Assembly: GCA_002286855.1 (NCBI GenBank) | Contig: NRSV01000021.1 | Coordinates: forward strand, 62,001 to 126,000 | Direction of reading: 5' to 3' | Source of the DNA: Bipolaris cookei | Lineage: Eukaryota > Ascomycota > Dothideomycetes > Pleosporales > Pleosporaceae | DNA: 64,000 bases | Shown: piece after piece, positions 1-12,186 of the stretch | Layout: each line of letters opens with the position of its first letter | Position numbering within the stretch: position 1 is the stretch's first letter | Made by a program: the position numbers and the translations under genes | Notes under the pieces: model-generated | Seen by the model: only the letters and a program-made list of their open reading frames with translations | Database searches by the model: none | What the model was told of the DNA's origin: nothing

Positions 1-628
1 TGTGTCGCAGCCTGTGCAAGGCTGCAGAAGCAATGACTTCAGCTGAGCCGAAGCGACAAGCCACTGTCACAGTAACAAGGATGCACAACCTCAACAATAA
101 AAAGCAACAGCTATACACCATTAATAAATGAAGATGGTAGATAGCAGATCAATTCAATGATTGCCCACAAGCATCAAATCTGACAATGGTACAGTACTGT
201 AGCGTTGCCGAGCTTTGTTATACATACGAGAGAGGAGTGTTGTTCAACACTTAAAAACAATTTATGGCTGAAGGAATGTCTCCTATGACACAATGGTATT
301 TACTCACCATAGACCTCATATGTAAACAAAGTCTTTTACATAAGATCTACTTGTTTCCTGGAAGCTCTACTCTACCTTACAACCACACTTTGTGTGGGTC
401 TGCTCTCCAACCCTACGTGCAGCCCATGCTCTCTATGCTCTTTCTTCATAATCATTTTAAGAAAGCAGTCATTTTGTCAAGAGGAAACTACAAGCTATAG
501 ATTTTGATACGTAGAGATAGTAGGAAAGACACATACGAACAATATCGTGCATCATGTCTAATTTTGATTTTTATTGCGCGGCTGTGTGCTTTTGCTGACA
601 CGCTGACCAAGCTCATCTATCCCAAGTT
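1..628. other. intergenic, downstream of the PKS gene
   Basis: This is the 3' flank of the polyketide synthase gene, which ends at 629 on the minus strand. It is moderately AT-rich. A 78-codon frame at 264-500 has no recognisable domain and I do not call it a gene. No cluster partner of the PKS can be identified on this side, so the cluster may continue left of the window. Confidence 0.5.
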
Positions 629-3600
629 TCAGCTTCGCTCAAAGAGTAGCTTACTCTTCTCCGCCAAATTGCAGGCCAACTGAGTCATTGGAATGTTTTG
701 CATGATGTCGAATACGGAGCACTCAACGGCCATCTCGCGGGCGATCCAGTTCCTCACTTCGACAGCCACAAGGCTATCGACACCATACGCGCTCAGAGGC
801 TTGCCTGAGTCAATATCCTCCTCAGGTGTCATCATCAAGCTTGCTAGTCTTTCCACCATAGCTCTTGTAATGATCCGCACAGCCTCTTCGCTGATGGTGC
901 CACACCGTATCAACTCTTCACGCAGCGAGACAACTTGCCCCTTGTTGGCTGAAGTTCCAGCGGCGCGGTTTCGCAGAGCACCGAACCGAGCATCGCATAT
1001 CCAGTACCATGCATCGTCATGCTCGTTAAAAGGCAGACCGCACATGACCTGGCCCGGATGTTTGGAAGGACCTTCGATGGCTGTCGCTAGCAGTCCGTGC
1101 AAATCGGATGTTTGCATGACCTTGAGTCCCATTGCCTTTACGTGGTCAACATATTCATCATGCTCAGCAACAAATCCCACTGATAAGAAGTAACCAATAT
1201 CGATGGTCATTGCAGGTAGTCCCTGACCTCGCCTGAATGCAGCAAACTCGTCCTGGAAGTTATTACCGCACCCATAGTTACCCTGCCCGCGATGGCCCAT
1301 AACGCCAGCCAATGAGGACAGCATTACAAAGAAGTCCATATTGCGCGGCAGAAGTTCGTGTAGGTTCCAAGTACCATAAACCTTGGGGCCGACTGTTGTG
1401 CGGACGTCATCAGCAGTCATTTTGTCAAAGAGACAGTCTTGCAACACCATGGCGCCAGTTACACATCCCTTAATTGGTGGCAATCCCTTGGCCTTCAAGT
1501 CATCAAGTACTCCTTGCAAAGCTGCTTTATTGGTAATGTCACAATCATAGGCCAAGGTTGTGACATTGTATGTATTCCTTAGCTGCAAGGCGAAGGCTTG
1601 ATTATCCGGCCCACTGACTGCAGAGCGAGAAAGGAAAATCAGATTTTGTGCGCCCTTTTCAGCCAGCCAGCGTGCAATCTCACGCGTGATGCCGCCTAAG
1701 CCAGCAATGACATAGGTACCGGCAGAGTGTATGCGTATGCGCGGGATGCGAGGCACGGCACGAACGACATCTGCTTCGTCGACGCGAACAACAACCTTGC
1801 CCATGTGCTTTCCTGCCTGCATGTGGCGGAAAGCCTTCTCTACATCAGACATGGTGAAGATCTGGAGCGGTGAAATAGGCTTGATGGACTTCTCTTGAAT
1901 CAGCTTCGCCGTGTCATGCCATAGTGCAATTGCTCGAGGTGTTGGATTGTTCTCAAACTCGAGAAGGTTTATACCAATATAGCTCTTGTTGTCTAAGAAT
2001 GGCTTCATGTCAAGGCCGGTGTTGGCGAACAAGTCTGCCTTTCCAATTTCCAGGAATCGACCGAACTTTGCCAGGCAGTCAGTCCACGACAGACGCAGAG
2101 CTTCGCCGGCCAAGGAATTCAGTACCAAGTCAACGCCTCTACCATCCGTAGCACGTAATACCGCTTTAACGAAGCTGGTATCGCGACTGCTGAAAATGTG
2201 GTTTTCGGGGATGCTGTACTGTTCCATAAGAAGTTGTTTCTTGCTGTCCGCGCCGACTGTAGCAAAGACCTTAGCACCCTTAGCTTGTGCAATCATGATA
2301 GCCGCTTGTCCAACACCGCCAGCAGCAGCATGAATCAGAATTGTCTCACCAGCCATAATACCACCCGCAGTAACCAAAGCGTAATAGGCCGTCAAGAAAA
2401 TGAGAGGCATTGACGCGGCTTCCTCGAAGCTCATGCCAGAGGGTATGGGAATTGCGCCCTTGGCTGGGAACCGGACATAGGTAGCAAAGGCATCGCATGA
2501 TGCTGTCATCACCTTATCTCCAACCTTGAGATCTGTGACAGCCGATCCGACACGAGTGATAACTCCCGAGGCATCGACACCCAGTTTGTTATCAGCTAGG
2601 TTACCCAACGCAATGAGCACATCTTTGAAGTTTAGGCCTACTGTGTTCACCTTTATCTCGACCCAATCATCTGGTAGAGGGGTGTGATACGTCTCATCTT
2701 CTTCCCACTGAAATGTGTCGAGCAGCCCAGGTGTCTTGATAGTCAATTTGAGGGGACGGCCGCATCCTACGAAAGAAACCATCTCGGGATCTCCCTTTGC
2801 TTCGTATTTGCGCAGTGATGCATCCATTTCCAGTTCCCGCTCCACGCGAGGAATAAAGACAATTTCATCGCGTGCAGCAAACTCACCCTCCGTACCGTCG
2901 CCTCGGACGTGCGCCTCAGCAACCTTCAGTGTAGTCCGTGATGCCTTTTCGAAGTCAATAGTTGAGGGCGCTTCTAGATCGAGACATGCAAGGCGTACGC
3001 TGGCATTTTCATTGCGGATAGCCCTCGCCAGTCCGACCATGAGGCTTTTAAGAGGGTGGGTCGTATCGAGAGCACCACCACCAGTAATCCAAAGGGCTCC
3101 TTTAGAGGAAAGAACAACCTCAAGAACTCTATCCCAGTCTTCGTCCGTGAGATTTGCTAGGACAGGGTTCTCCCACTCCGCAAGACAGAGGCAGTACTTC
3201 CCAGCTACACGCATCTTCGTAATGCTTTTCCACTGAGCAATATCGACTTGATGACCAGCTGAGGAGAACGCCTCTCTAATATGGTTAACAAGCCTTTGAG
3301 ATACTTCTGTGCCAGTGCTGATGATAAGACAAGGAGGCAGAGACGGCACTGACGTCTCAGGCTTTGTTGAGATGATTAGCGAAACAGGTTCTTTGGAATT
3401 GTCTCTATCCCCACGAACATCAACATCGACACCGGAAAATCCGGCCGATTTCAATGCAATGTTCCATTCTTCGACATCTAGAAGCGGACCTCCCTTCCGA
3501 CCATCCGCTTCTCCTAGCCACCAACCAGGCAAAGATCCCATAATGAAGCCCGAGAAGATGCGTTTGATGGTTACCTCGGACAAGACGAGATGGCCTCCAG

Positions 3601-6600
3601 GCTTCAGAAGCGACTTGCAGTGTGCTAAGGTTTCTTGAATGTTCTTGGTTGCGTGAAGCACATTGGCACATACGATAAGGTCAAACAACTCGGGACTGAA
3701 TCCTTGCTCTGTCGGGGGGTTTTCAATGTTGAGTGTGCTAAACTGCATGATGGATGCGTCTTTATTGAATCGGTCAGCTGCTTTGGCAAGAAATCCAGGA
3801 GAGATATCAGTGAAGTAATACTGGGCTGCTTTCGAGCTGCCATCTGGATTGCGCAGACGTTCCAAGACATGATACGTGGTACCGCCCGTTCCAGCACCGA
3901 TTTCTAGGATTCGCAGTCCAGGTCGCTTGTCAGCTAGTAGGCCAACGTATTCAGCAACATTGGTGTTGAAGCTTGTGCCAAACGCCCCCCGGTAGAAGGC
4001 ATAGAGAAGATCACCTTCAGTCATGCATTGCAAAGCTTCAACCTCATGTGCGAAGATGCGAGAAAGGTTTTGTCCGATGCGGTCCACCATTTGCACCGTA
4101 ATATCACCACTATCCGATCTTCCGATGCGTTGGCGGGCCTGCTGCATCTCGCCTTCAACATCTACAGGTAGCGGAGGGAATTGCTTAACCATGTCATGCA
4201 TCCAATCCACGTACAACTTCCAAAAGCCATCTTGTGGCTCATGTACTTTGCCTTCTTCGCTCTTAAACCAATCCAGGATGCTGTGAATGTATACCAGGCA
4301 AACAAACTCTAGAAGATCGAGTACCGAATCATCGTCCTTACTCTTCAAAGTTCGCTTATAGATTATTTCTTTGATTTGAGATGGAGCCAACAAGTCAGCA
4401 TCCACATGCCAGTTCTGTACAAAGCACGATGCGCGTGTATCTAGTCGCTTCGACAAATTTTCGGCTGAGCCAACAGATGCAAGTGCTACACCTTCCATGA
4501 TGATGGCAGGCTCCACCATACTTGATTCTGACATGATGATGTCGGTAGTCCATGACGTGTAGCTGAGCTTCTTTGCTGTTGAGCAACCGTGAAGCTCTGT
4601 ACCCGCCATCTTCGGAGTACAAGCTGAAATGAAGATACGGTCAAAGGACCTTGGCACTACTGCTTCGTTAAGTACTTGGTCTTTTCCAGAGATGCTCGGG
4701 AAGAGTAAGTGAAGAACTGAGTCCAGTGTAGCAGGATGAATGACATGAGGGAACTCGAAGCCCTTGGGCATGATTGCCTTGGTATCAGGCACTTTGATAA
4801 CTCCATAACTGGCATTCAGGCCAGCATATAGCTCGCTCATGTTGCGGAAAGTTGGACCATATTGCATACCGATTGTCTCGACTGTGTCGTACAGGAAGCT
4901 TCTCGCTGGTTTCTGGCACGCCTTTCTGGTTTCAACCATCGACGTCATATAGCGCATGTTTTCAAGGGCCAGCTCGTGCTCCATCGCAGTCGAGAAGGTC
5001 TTGAAAGTGATTGAGATCAGACCTCGCGCATGAGCACTCCAGTAAGCCATTTCTTCGTTCCACGAAGAGATTGTGAATTCGTAAAGTGTAGATGATGGTG
5101 CTGCCCATGTCCCTGTACGGCGATTGTGCAGCTGTGTCATGACTTCAATACCTATTTCTGTGTCCGGCACACGAAGGGCAGTATCAATACTGACGTCGCG
5201 CAATTCGAAGCCATGTACCTCATCAACGGCAGTTTCTTGGGCTAATTGATAAGCAGCCTCAATAGCCATCACGAGTATACCTGCACCAGGGTAGAGAATG
5301 TCGCCCTGAACTTTATGCTCACGAATCCATGGATTTTCGTTGCATCGCAAAAAGTTGCGCCATGTGTGTTCGGGGGTTCCAGGGAGTCGATAACCTAGAA
5401 GGTCGGTGCGTGGCGATTCACGAAGGCGATACTGTCGGCTTAGGTGTGATTCGCACCAGTATGGCTTATGATTCCAAGCGTAAGGAGGTAGATCGACTAA
5501 CATGTTGGCATTTTCTGGTTGTAAACCATTGATCTTGTTCAAATCGACGGGGTATCCTTGTGACCACAGATGGCCCATGGCTTCTAGCGCAGTGGTAGCG
5601 CCATCAAAATTGCGGCGGAGGACAGTTGTGTAGGCAAGATCTGCAGCGATCTTCTCACTGCTGAAAATATCCAGCAGATAGCTGCGTAATGCTGAGTGCG
5701 GGCCCAGCTCGACGAAGACGTTGGCGAAAGCTGTGCGCGATTTGCTCTCCAGTGGATGGTTCAGTAGACACTGTGTGGCTCCGGCAAAATCGACAGGAGA
5801 TACCAGATTCTCAACCCAGTAAGACGGCTTCATCATTGTGGGTGTAACAAGTGTGCCTGAGACTGAGGAGAACATGGGGATAGTTGATGTCGAGCCATGC
5901 GCAATGCCCTCCAAAGCTCTTTCATACCTCTCACGTGCTGTATCCATATGGAACGAATGGTAAGCAATATCTATAGGTAGCCGAGTGCATGGTATTTGCA
6001 AGTCTTTTAACATGCTTTGTAGCTCGCTGATGGCTGAAGCGTCGCCGGTAATAGTGCAGGCTTTGGTAGAGTTGAAGCATCCAACAACCGCTCTGCCATT
6101 TTTCAGGCTATCAATATAGGTTTGTACGCTTTTAGCACTGGCGGAGACTGCCAACATACCGCCGTTGGTGGGAACTGTTTTACTGACTTGCCCTCTCAGC
6201 CACGCGATCTTGATCGCAGCCTCTTGATCGATGAAGCCAGCAGCATATGCAGCGGCGATTTCGCCACTTGAATGCCCTACAACTGCAACAGGATTTACTC
6301 CAAAATCCTTCAAGAGGTCTACTAGTGCAATCTGAATAGCGGTACATGCTGGCTGGCTGTAGTCAGTCTCCCGCAACCTGCACTCAGTTTCCTTCCGGCT
6401 CAGTTCCTCATTGAGGCTCCACGGGCAACCAAACGATTTGAGCAGGCTTTCAGATATCTGCATGCTTTCAGAATATGCTACATAAATTGATAGCCCCTTG
6501 CCCATTGCATGCCACTGTGCGCCTTGACCAGTGAATATAAAGGCAATGCGTGGAGTTGCAGAACTGGAAGAGCGAACCACAGGTGCAAGGCTGGACAATC

Positions 6601-8510
6601 TCTCTTGCAGTTCGGAGACATTCGATGAGACGGCATATGATTTCCATGGAAGTAGACTTCTTTTGGCGCTCAGTGTAAATGCCAAGTCGCTAAGAAATGT
6701 GGGCGTAGCAGAAGTCTTCGCGGAGAGATAGTGTTGCAACCGCTCGACATTGCGCTGCACCCCCTCTTGGTCGTTCGAAGATATTGTAAACAGCTTTGGC
6801 GTACGCTGTAAGTCGTGCAGGATCTCGCTAGATAAATCACTCGCAGCGTCACTCAAGTCGCCACTTGAAGTCTCGTCAATGATTGTACTTGACGATCTGC
6901 TGGAAGTGCCATAGGAGCAGCCATCGCCCATATCGTCAGTGATATAAGGATGCGGTGCTGTGGCGTGTCGACCCTTCAAACCATAGCGGGACAAGAAAGA
7001 TGCTGTGTCCTCAAGAATGACATGAGCGTTGGCTCCGCCAAAACCGAAGCTATTGATACCCGCACGACGTGGTCCATCACACGGCCACGGCGTAAGCTTC
7101 AAGGGTATTTTGACGTTTTCCGGCAAGTTGATCTCGGGATTCAGCTTTTCGAACCTGTGAACAGTCAGTATACGACCGTGGAAGATCATGTCAGCCTACA
7201 CACCAAAGATTTTGAGGTATCAGACCTCGTTCTACAGCTAGTGCAGCTTTTATAACACCAGCTACGCCGGCTGCGCCCTCAAGATGACCAATGTTTGTCT
7301 TCACGGATCCAACATAAAGACTTGACTTGCGGCCCTCGACTAACCCAACGGTCTTCAAGATGGCTTGGGCTTCCAATGGATCACCTGCACGACACGGATT
7401 AGCTATATGCCTCGATTGCTATGTCTGGCTGTTCCTACCTGCCATTGTTCCAGTTCCATGAGCTTCAACATAGCCTGTCTCTGCCGGATCTACCCCGGCC
7501 ATTTGATATGCCCTGCGAATCAAGTCTTGTTGTGCTTCACTGTTAGGTAGTGAAATTCCAGGCGTATGGCCATCTTCGTTAATGGCTGTAGCCAGTACGA
7601 CTGCTCGGATAGTATCGCCATCGCGTAGAGCTGTATCCAAAGGCTGGATATCACATGACGTCAGTCCTAATCCTCATGCTACAGTGGGTTTCGCCCGAGG
7701 GATTCCAGACCTTCAATATTGTTACACCAAAGCCTTCTCCACGAGCAAAACCGTCTGCATTCGCATCCCACATCTTACTCTTTCCTTCAGGCGACAGAAT
7801 CTTGGCTGCTCCTAAGAGAATAGACATATCAGGTCCAAACATAAGATTGGCTCCTCCTACAACACTCATGCCAGCCTCTCCTGTACGAAGGCTTTGGCAT
7901 GCTAAGTGAAATGCAGTTAGACTGGATGAGCAAGCCGTGTCGACTGTTAAAGAAGGCCCCCTCAGATTGTAGAACCACGACAACCTATTGGAAGCCAAAG
8001 ATGATGACATGCCAGTTGCATGATAGATTGAAGGACCCTCATTGTCGCGGGCTTGCAAGTTGGGAAAATCAGCTGTAAAAGTTCCGATATAGCATGAAGT
8101 CTGAGTTCCAGACACCTGCTCCAAAGTTAGGCCTGCATTTTCGAAGCCTTCGTATGTGGCTTCTAAGAGGATGCGGTGTGTTGGATCCATGGCTTTGGCC
8201 TCTTTAGGTGTGATACTGAAGAAGGGTGCATCAAAAGCTTTGAAGTCTTGTTGCATGAAGTGAGCATGTCTGTTGAAGAATGAAGTCAGTGGAGACTATT
8301 TTTTGAAGGAATATAGGTAAGAAACCTTTGCTGGATGCTGCCTAATCGTTCTGGGTCAGGGTGATAGAATGCATCGACGTTGTAACGATCTTTTGGGATC
8401 TCAGTACGTGCACTGCGGCCCTCGACGAGCATACGATAGAAAGCCTCAGGGTCCCGAGCATCACCAGGGCCTCTAAAGGCAATTCCAATAATGGCAATTG
8501 GCCTATTCAT
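629..8510 (-). CDS. highly reducing iterative type I polyketide synthase (KS-AT-DH-cMT-ER-KR-ACP)
   Basis: Five exons (8510-8326, 8269-7711, 7643-7439, 7384-7204, 7154-629) join in frame to 2551 residues. The start is the ATG before the KS motif [16 protein letters not shown]. Domains in order: ketosynthase with DTACSSSL (Cys about 173), VEAHGTGT and [10 protein letters not shown]; acyltransferase with GHSSGE (about 672); dehydratase with [10 protein letters not shown] (about 989); C-methyltransferase with LEIGAGTGG (about 1458); enoylreductase with [11 protein letters not shown] (about 1988); ketoreductase with the Ser-Tyr-Asn set around [10 protein letters not shown]; acyl carrier with GVDSL (about 2503). 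There is no thioesterase or release domain, so release as a pyrone or by a partner is likely (inference). It should build a methylated, largely reduced chain in the cytosol. The KR nucleotide motif reads GLGGIT, with Thr where Gly is usual. Three of the four introns have weak donors. Neighbours are an FAD oxidase and two P450s. Product unknown. Confidence 0.96.
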
Positions 8511-9718
8511 CTCGAAGATTGTGGTAAAGAAAGAAGTTGCGGCTTGGTTAATGAAAAGCAATTCGAACTGTAGAAGGCCACTGGAAGAAGTGATATTTCG
8601 AGAATATTTTGATAGTTTCAATTCAATGTGGTAGAGGTGCTTTAAATATAGTTATCAGGTCTTCAATCCATGTCCACCCTGCTCAGTTTACGTGTTGTCC
8701 TAGTATCAAATGGCTGCCATTTTCGATTAAACCGTTGTTCCTTAATTTACTGAAAGCAGATGGTGCTGGTGGATCACATATACCGAAACCATCCAATACA
8801 ATCTCATGGTGTGAGCACGCAGGATAGCACGGGTGCCTGGCTATACGTCCGTAGGGATGATTTGCTCCGCATCCATAGAACCCATACAAAGTGGGTTCTC
8901 CGAGTGTAGATCTAGAGCTTTGATAGGAGTTTCCTTTTTCGAACTATTCCACAATACATGATCGGTAGTCGCCTACCGTGAGTCATGATATTGGGCTTGC
9001 AAGGTTTCGGTGTGCACCAATTTTGCAACGGATTAATGTGACTATCTTAAGCAATAAATAAGAGTATTGCTTCTGCATTTGGACGTTCTTGTTGAATCAA
9101 AAGATTGCTGATTTTGAATACTATTTAAGTGACTATACTCCCAGCCAAAGACAGCCTCGGGACAGCCTTTCCCGACGATAAAGCGATAAAGACCGTATCA
9201 GAACATTGGTCTCATAACCCCTACCTCCGTCGCCCCCACTCTAAACATGGTTATCTCGGACCACTGAAGGCCCTTTTTCGGAGAATTCTCAAAATCGGCG
9301 GTATGAAATGCACTCATCTGACCCTTGCTTCCGGCGCCAAATCAAGATCAGATAACGGTACATATGTAGCTGCTAGGCAGATCAAAATTAACACGAATAG
9401 TTTCGTTCCATGAGTGTCAGTCAGAAATATTACAGCAATTGGCTCGTCAATCTTCGAATTGAACTAAATTAACAATAGCATTCTACAAGCCGCTATGTAC
9501 ATGGTGGGACCTTCATTTTTTCTTCAAGATGCGATAATGTCTCAATCATAATAGATCTGGAAATGCTCAACTACGACGGAAAGGCCACAGTGTAAGACCA
9601 AATCTGATATTGTCAATATCAACCAACCGCCATTGTCTACTTTGAGTATTCTGGATCACCCATGCTTTAAGCTTCATACTCTGTGACAGAAACAATATGA
9701 AATCTAGAAAATCAATGA
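8511..9718. promoter_or_regulatory. PKS upstream region; 3' flank of the FAD oxidase gene
   Basis: This 1.2-kb stretch holds the PKS promoter on the minus strand. A TATA-like TATATTTAAA lies at 8650-8641, about 135 bases before the PKS start, and TGAGTCA (an AP-1/Gcn4-type core) at 8979-8985. A 94-codon frame at 9129-9413 has no recognisable content and is not called. The assignment of these motifs as functional is inference. Confidence 0.4.
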
Positions 9719-11361
9719 TCATGCATCGATAATCGGTTGGTACCATCTAAAAAGATTGTCTGGATCATACCTTTGTTTGAGATACCTGAGTCTCTCCAGC
9801 CTCCATGGCTCATAGCCATATAGCGCCTCGAGAGGATCCTTCATGGTGGACGTGCCGTTCCCATAGTTAACATATTGCTGCAAGCGGCCGTATCCAGACG
9901 TGTCGATGAAGCGTTGTTTCCAGTAATCAAGATGGTTCTCGAAAGCTTGTCGATCCTCTATCCGTTTTGGTGTAGCGTTCAACATCCTGATATCTCATGT
10001 TAGCCTTTTGGTCGAATACAGATGAAAGCAATCGGCTTACAGAAAGTGGTTTGATTCTCCGCGCCATGGAAACGCCGTCGCATCATGAGGTATCTCCCGC
10101 ACACGCTGGTCTGGCAAACATTCGAACATTGCACTGAACCATCCCCTTCCTTCCCACTGTTCGCTCATGTCTTTAACACTCTCAAAAAACTCACGTGTCG
10201 TCTTCAGGTCAAATGACCTCACACAAGTGGCGCCCATCATTTTATTAGGGCCCCTAAGCCAAACTTCCGGCTTGCAGTAAAGTTTGTTCATCTCCTTATA
10301 CGTGGAGAATGGTAATTCCGGCCAAGGCACAGATTTTCGTCCGCTGTTGATGAGAGGGTCCAAGGTCTCAAAGAGTTTCACGTAAGTGTTTGCGCTTGTC
10401 AGTGGTCCAGACCATACCAAATTAACAAGGAATATGTGCTGGCAAGTCTTAGCGAGACCCTTGTATGTTGGAGATGAGACTGAATACCTTATGATCACCA
10501 CTCTGACGTAGCCATAAAATAAAGATTGACAATTCAGCAGGCATAGTCTCAGAAATACTGTTCAGCGTTTGGAACACTTCGTCACACTGATCTAGAGTGT
10601 ACTCAAAGTCCCATGTGTGATGTATGCCTCCGTGTGCTTGCGGGTAGACTTGAAACGTAGCCTCGAGTGCGATTCCAAAGTTGTGACCTGCTCCTCTGAT
10701 ACCCCAGAACAAATCTGGATTCGAAACTTCTGAAGTTATTACCACACTTCCGTCGGCGAGTAAAAGTTTGCAAGAGACCATGTTGTCATGTAGAAAGCCG
10801 TATTTTCCCTGCAAACGTCCTAAACCAGCACCAAATGCTACGCCGATTACACCAGTAGTAGGACACGATCCGACATCTTTACATGCTGTCAGCCATGATT
10901 CCAAATCTGAATAGCGTACTATACTTACTCACTTCCATACCCAAATTATGCAAGTATTGGACGAACTCATCCGTTACTGTTCCTCCGCCGATGATGACGT
11001 GTCGCTTCTCTGCGTTCCATTGCATCTGATTGAGTGGTCGCATATTGATGCATATCCCGTTTTTGAAATGCCTCATGGTACTGGTGACAGCATGATGGCC
11101 GCCTCGAGGTGTGAATGGAATATCTTTTTCTCGAGCGTACTTGACAACTTCGACCACGTCATCTTGACAACCTGGATCGACAATGGCGATGTATGTTGGA
11201 CGCTCATACTGAGTGAATCGCAAATTAATCTTGTCAAACTGCGTCTTATCTTCGTCGAACGGTAGGTATATTTGTGCTCTACTTGAGAGCCTCTGTTGAA
11301 GCTCTAAACGAATGGTCTCTCCTAACGAGGCAAGGGTTTTGTTCTCATATTCGCTATCCAT
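9719..11361 (-). CDS. FAD-linked oxidoreductase of the berberine bridge enzyme (BBE) family
   Basis: Four exons (11361-10929, 10876-10488, 10438-10041, 9986-9719) give 495 residues. Residues about 50-220 form an FAD-binding (PF01565-type) domain. The motif TPRGGHHAV places His89/90 where BBE-like enzymes attach FAD, and VGSCPTTGVIG created by the first splice places Cys149 at the second attachment site, so a bicovalent flavin is likely. The C-terminus YDPDNLFRWYQ is the BBE tail (PF08031). No signal peptide is visible, unlike secreted members. Family enzymes perform two-electron oxidations of alcohols or C-H bonds. Here it probably oxidises the polyketide or a P450 product (inference). It runs divergently from the first P450 across an 825-bp spacer. 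Shorter alternative introns of 22 and 28 nt were rejected in favour of 52- and 49-nt introns that restore family motifs. Confidence 0.92.
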
Positions 11362-12186
11362 CTTCGATATCGTATCACAGGGTTCTGAATGAACCCATCG
11401 ATGGCTTGTAAGCTAACAAACACAAAATGAGAATATTGATTGTTGACAATCATACAATGACTATGTTGACAAAGAAGGCATCCTGAGAACCTTGTTTACA
11501 TCGTACAACCATGATCGGTTACGAAAACAAGGAACGGATGCAGCTATCCGATTTCAACATGCTGGAACGTAGCACGTGGTTTGTATGGATAAGCAAAAAC
11601 CAAGCGCATTGCTTGCTGGGTTCTGCGCAAGGAGGCTTCCAAAAACTATTAACAATAGGTCCGTGTGCGATTAGGGTGATACTACACTGATTGCCTACCA
11701 CGTGGCTGAAACCCATACTTATGATTGGGTTGCCAATCAAGTTATTCAACTATCTCGTCCCCACATGCTCATTAGCGCACCAAAACTGGACTACATAGAA
11801 CCCATGTCTTTAATTGCAACGGTCTGCACATTACGCTCGGAGCATAGATCGGTCCGATCACCAAGGGCCGAAATAATTTTCCGAGCCAGTTACGACTACC
11901 ATTCTTTCCGAGCGTCGTCAGTGTTTACTAGGATTATATAGATCGCGAGAGCGTGTCCAATTATTAACTTCTGATTGGCCTGATGTGTTCTGCAGTACTT
12001 GGATTTATCAATTATCATAGGCAAAAGCTGAAAATTGCAAAGAGAATGTAGTATTCCCCTTCCAAGATTCGTTCCAGCTGAACACGCGATAGGCAATTTG
12101 ATTGCTGGTGTTCATTTTCTTTCAATTTTTGAGCTGAAAACATTCCAAATTTCCAGTCAACTTAATATCTCTTATTCAAGAACAAA
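11362..12186. promoter_or_regulatory. divergent promoter of the FAD oxidase and P450 genes, with two CACGTG sites
   Basis: The 825-bp spacer separates the start codons of the minus-strand oxidase and the plus-strand P450. CACGTG palindromes occur at 11573-11578 and 11699-11704, and another at 14269-14274 upstream of the second P450. CACGTG is the core of bHLH and some bZIP sites. A shared regulator is inference. The short frames at 11519-12096 are not convincing genes. Confidence 0.45.

Noticed and set aside
264..500. 78-codon frame left of the PKS
   Set aside because: No domain, no homology recognised, and it lies in probable 3' untranslated DNA.
10439..10928. Very short introns (22 and 28 nt) in the FAD oxidase gene
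   Set aside because: They keep frame but are below usual fungal intron size. Introns of 52 and 49 nt have branch sites and restore VGSCPTTG and HIFLVNLVWSG.
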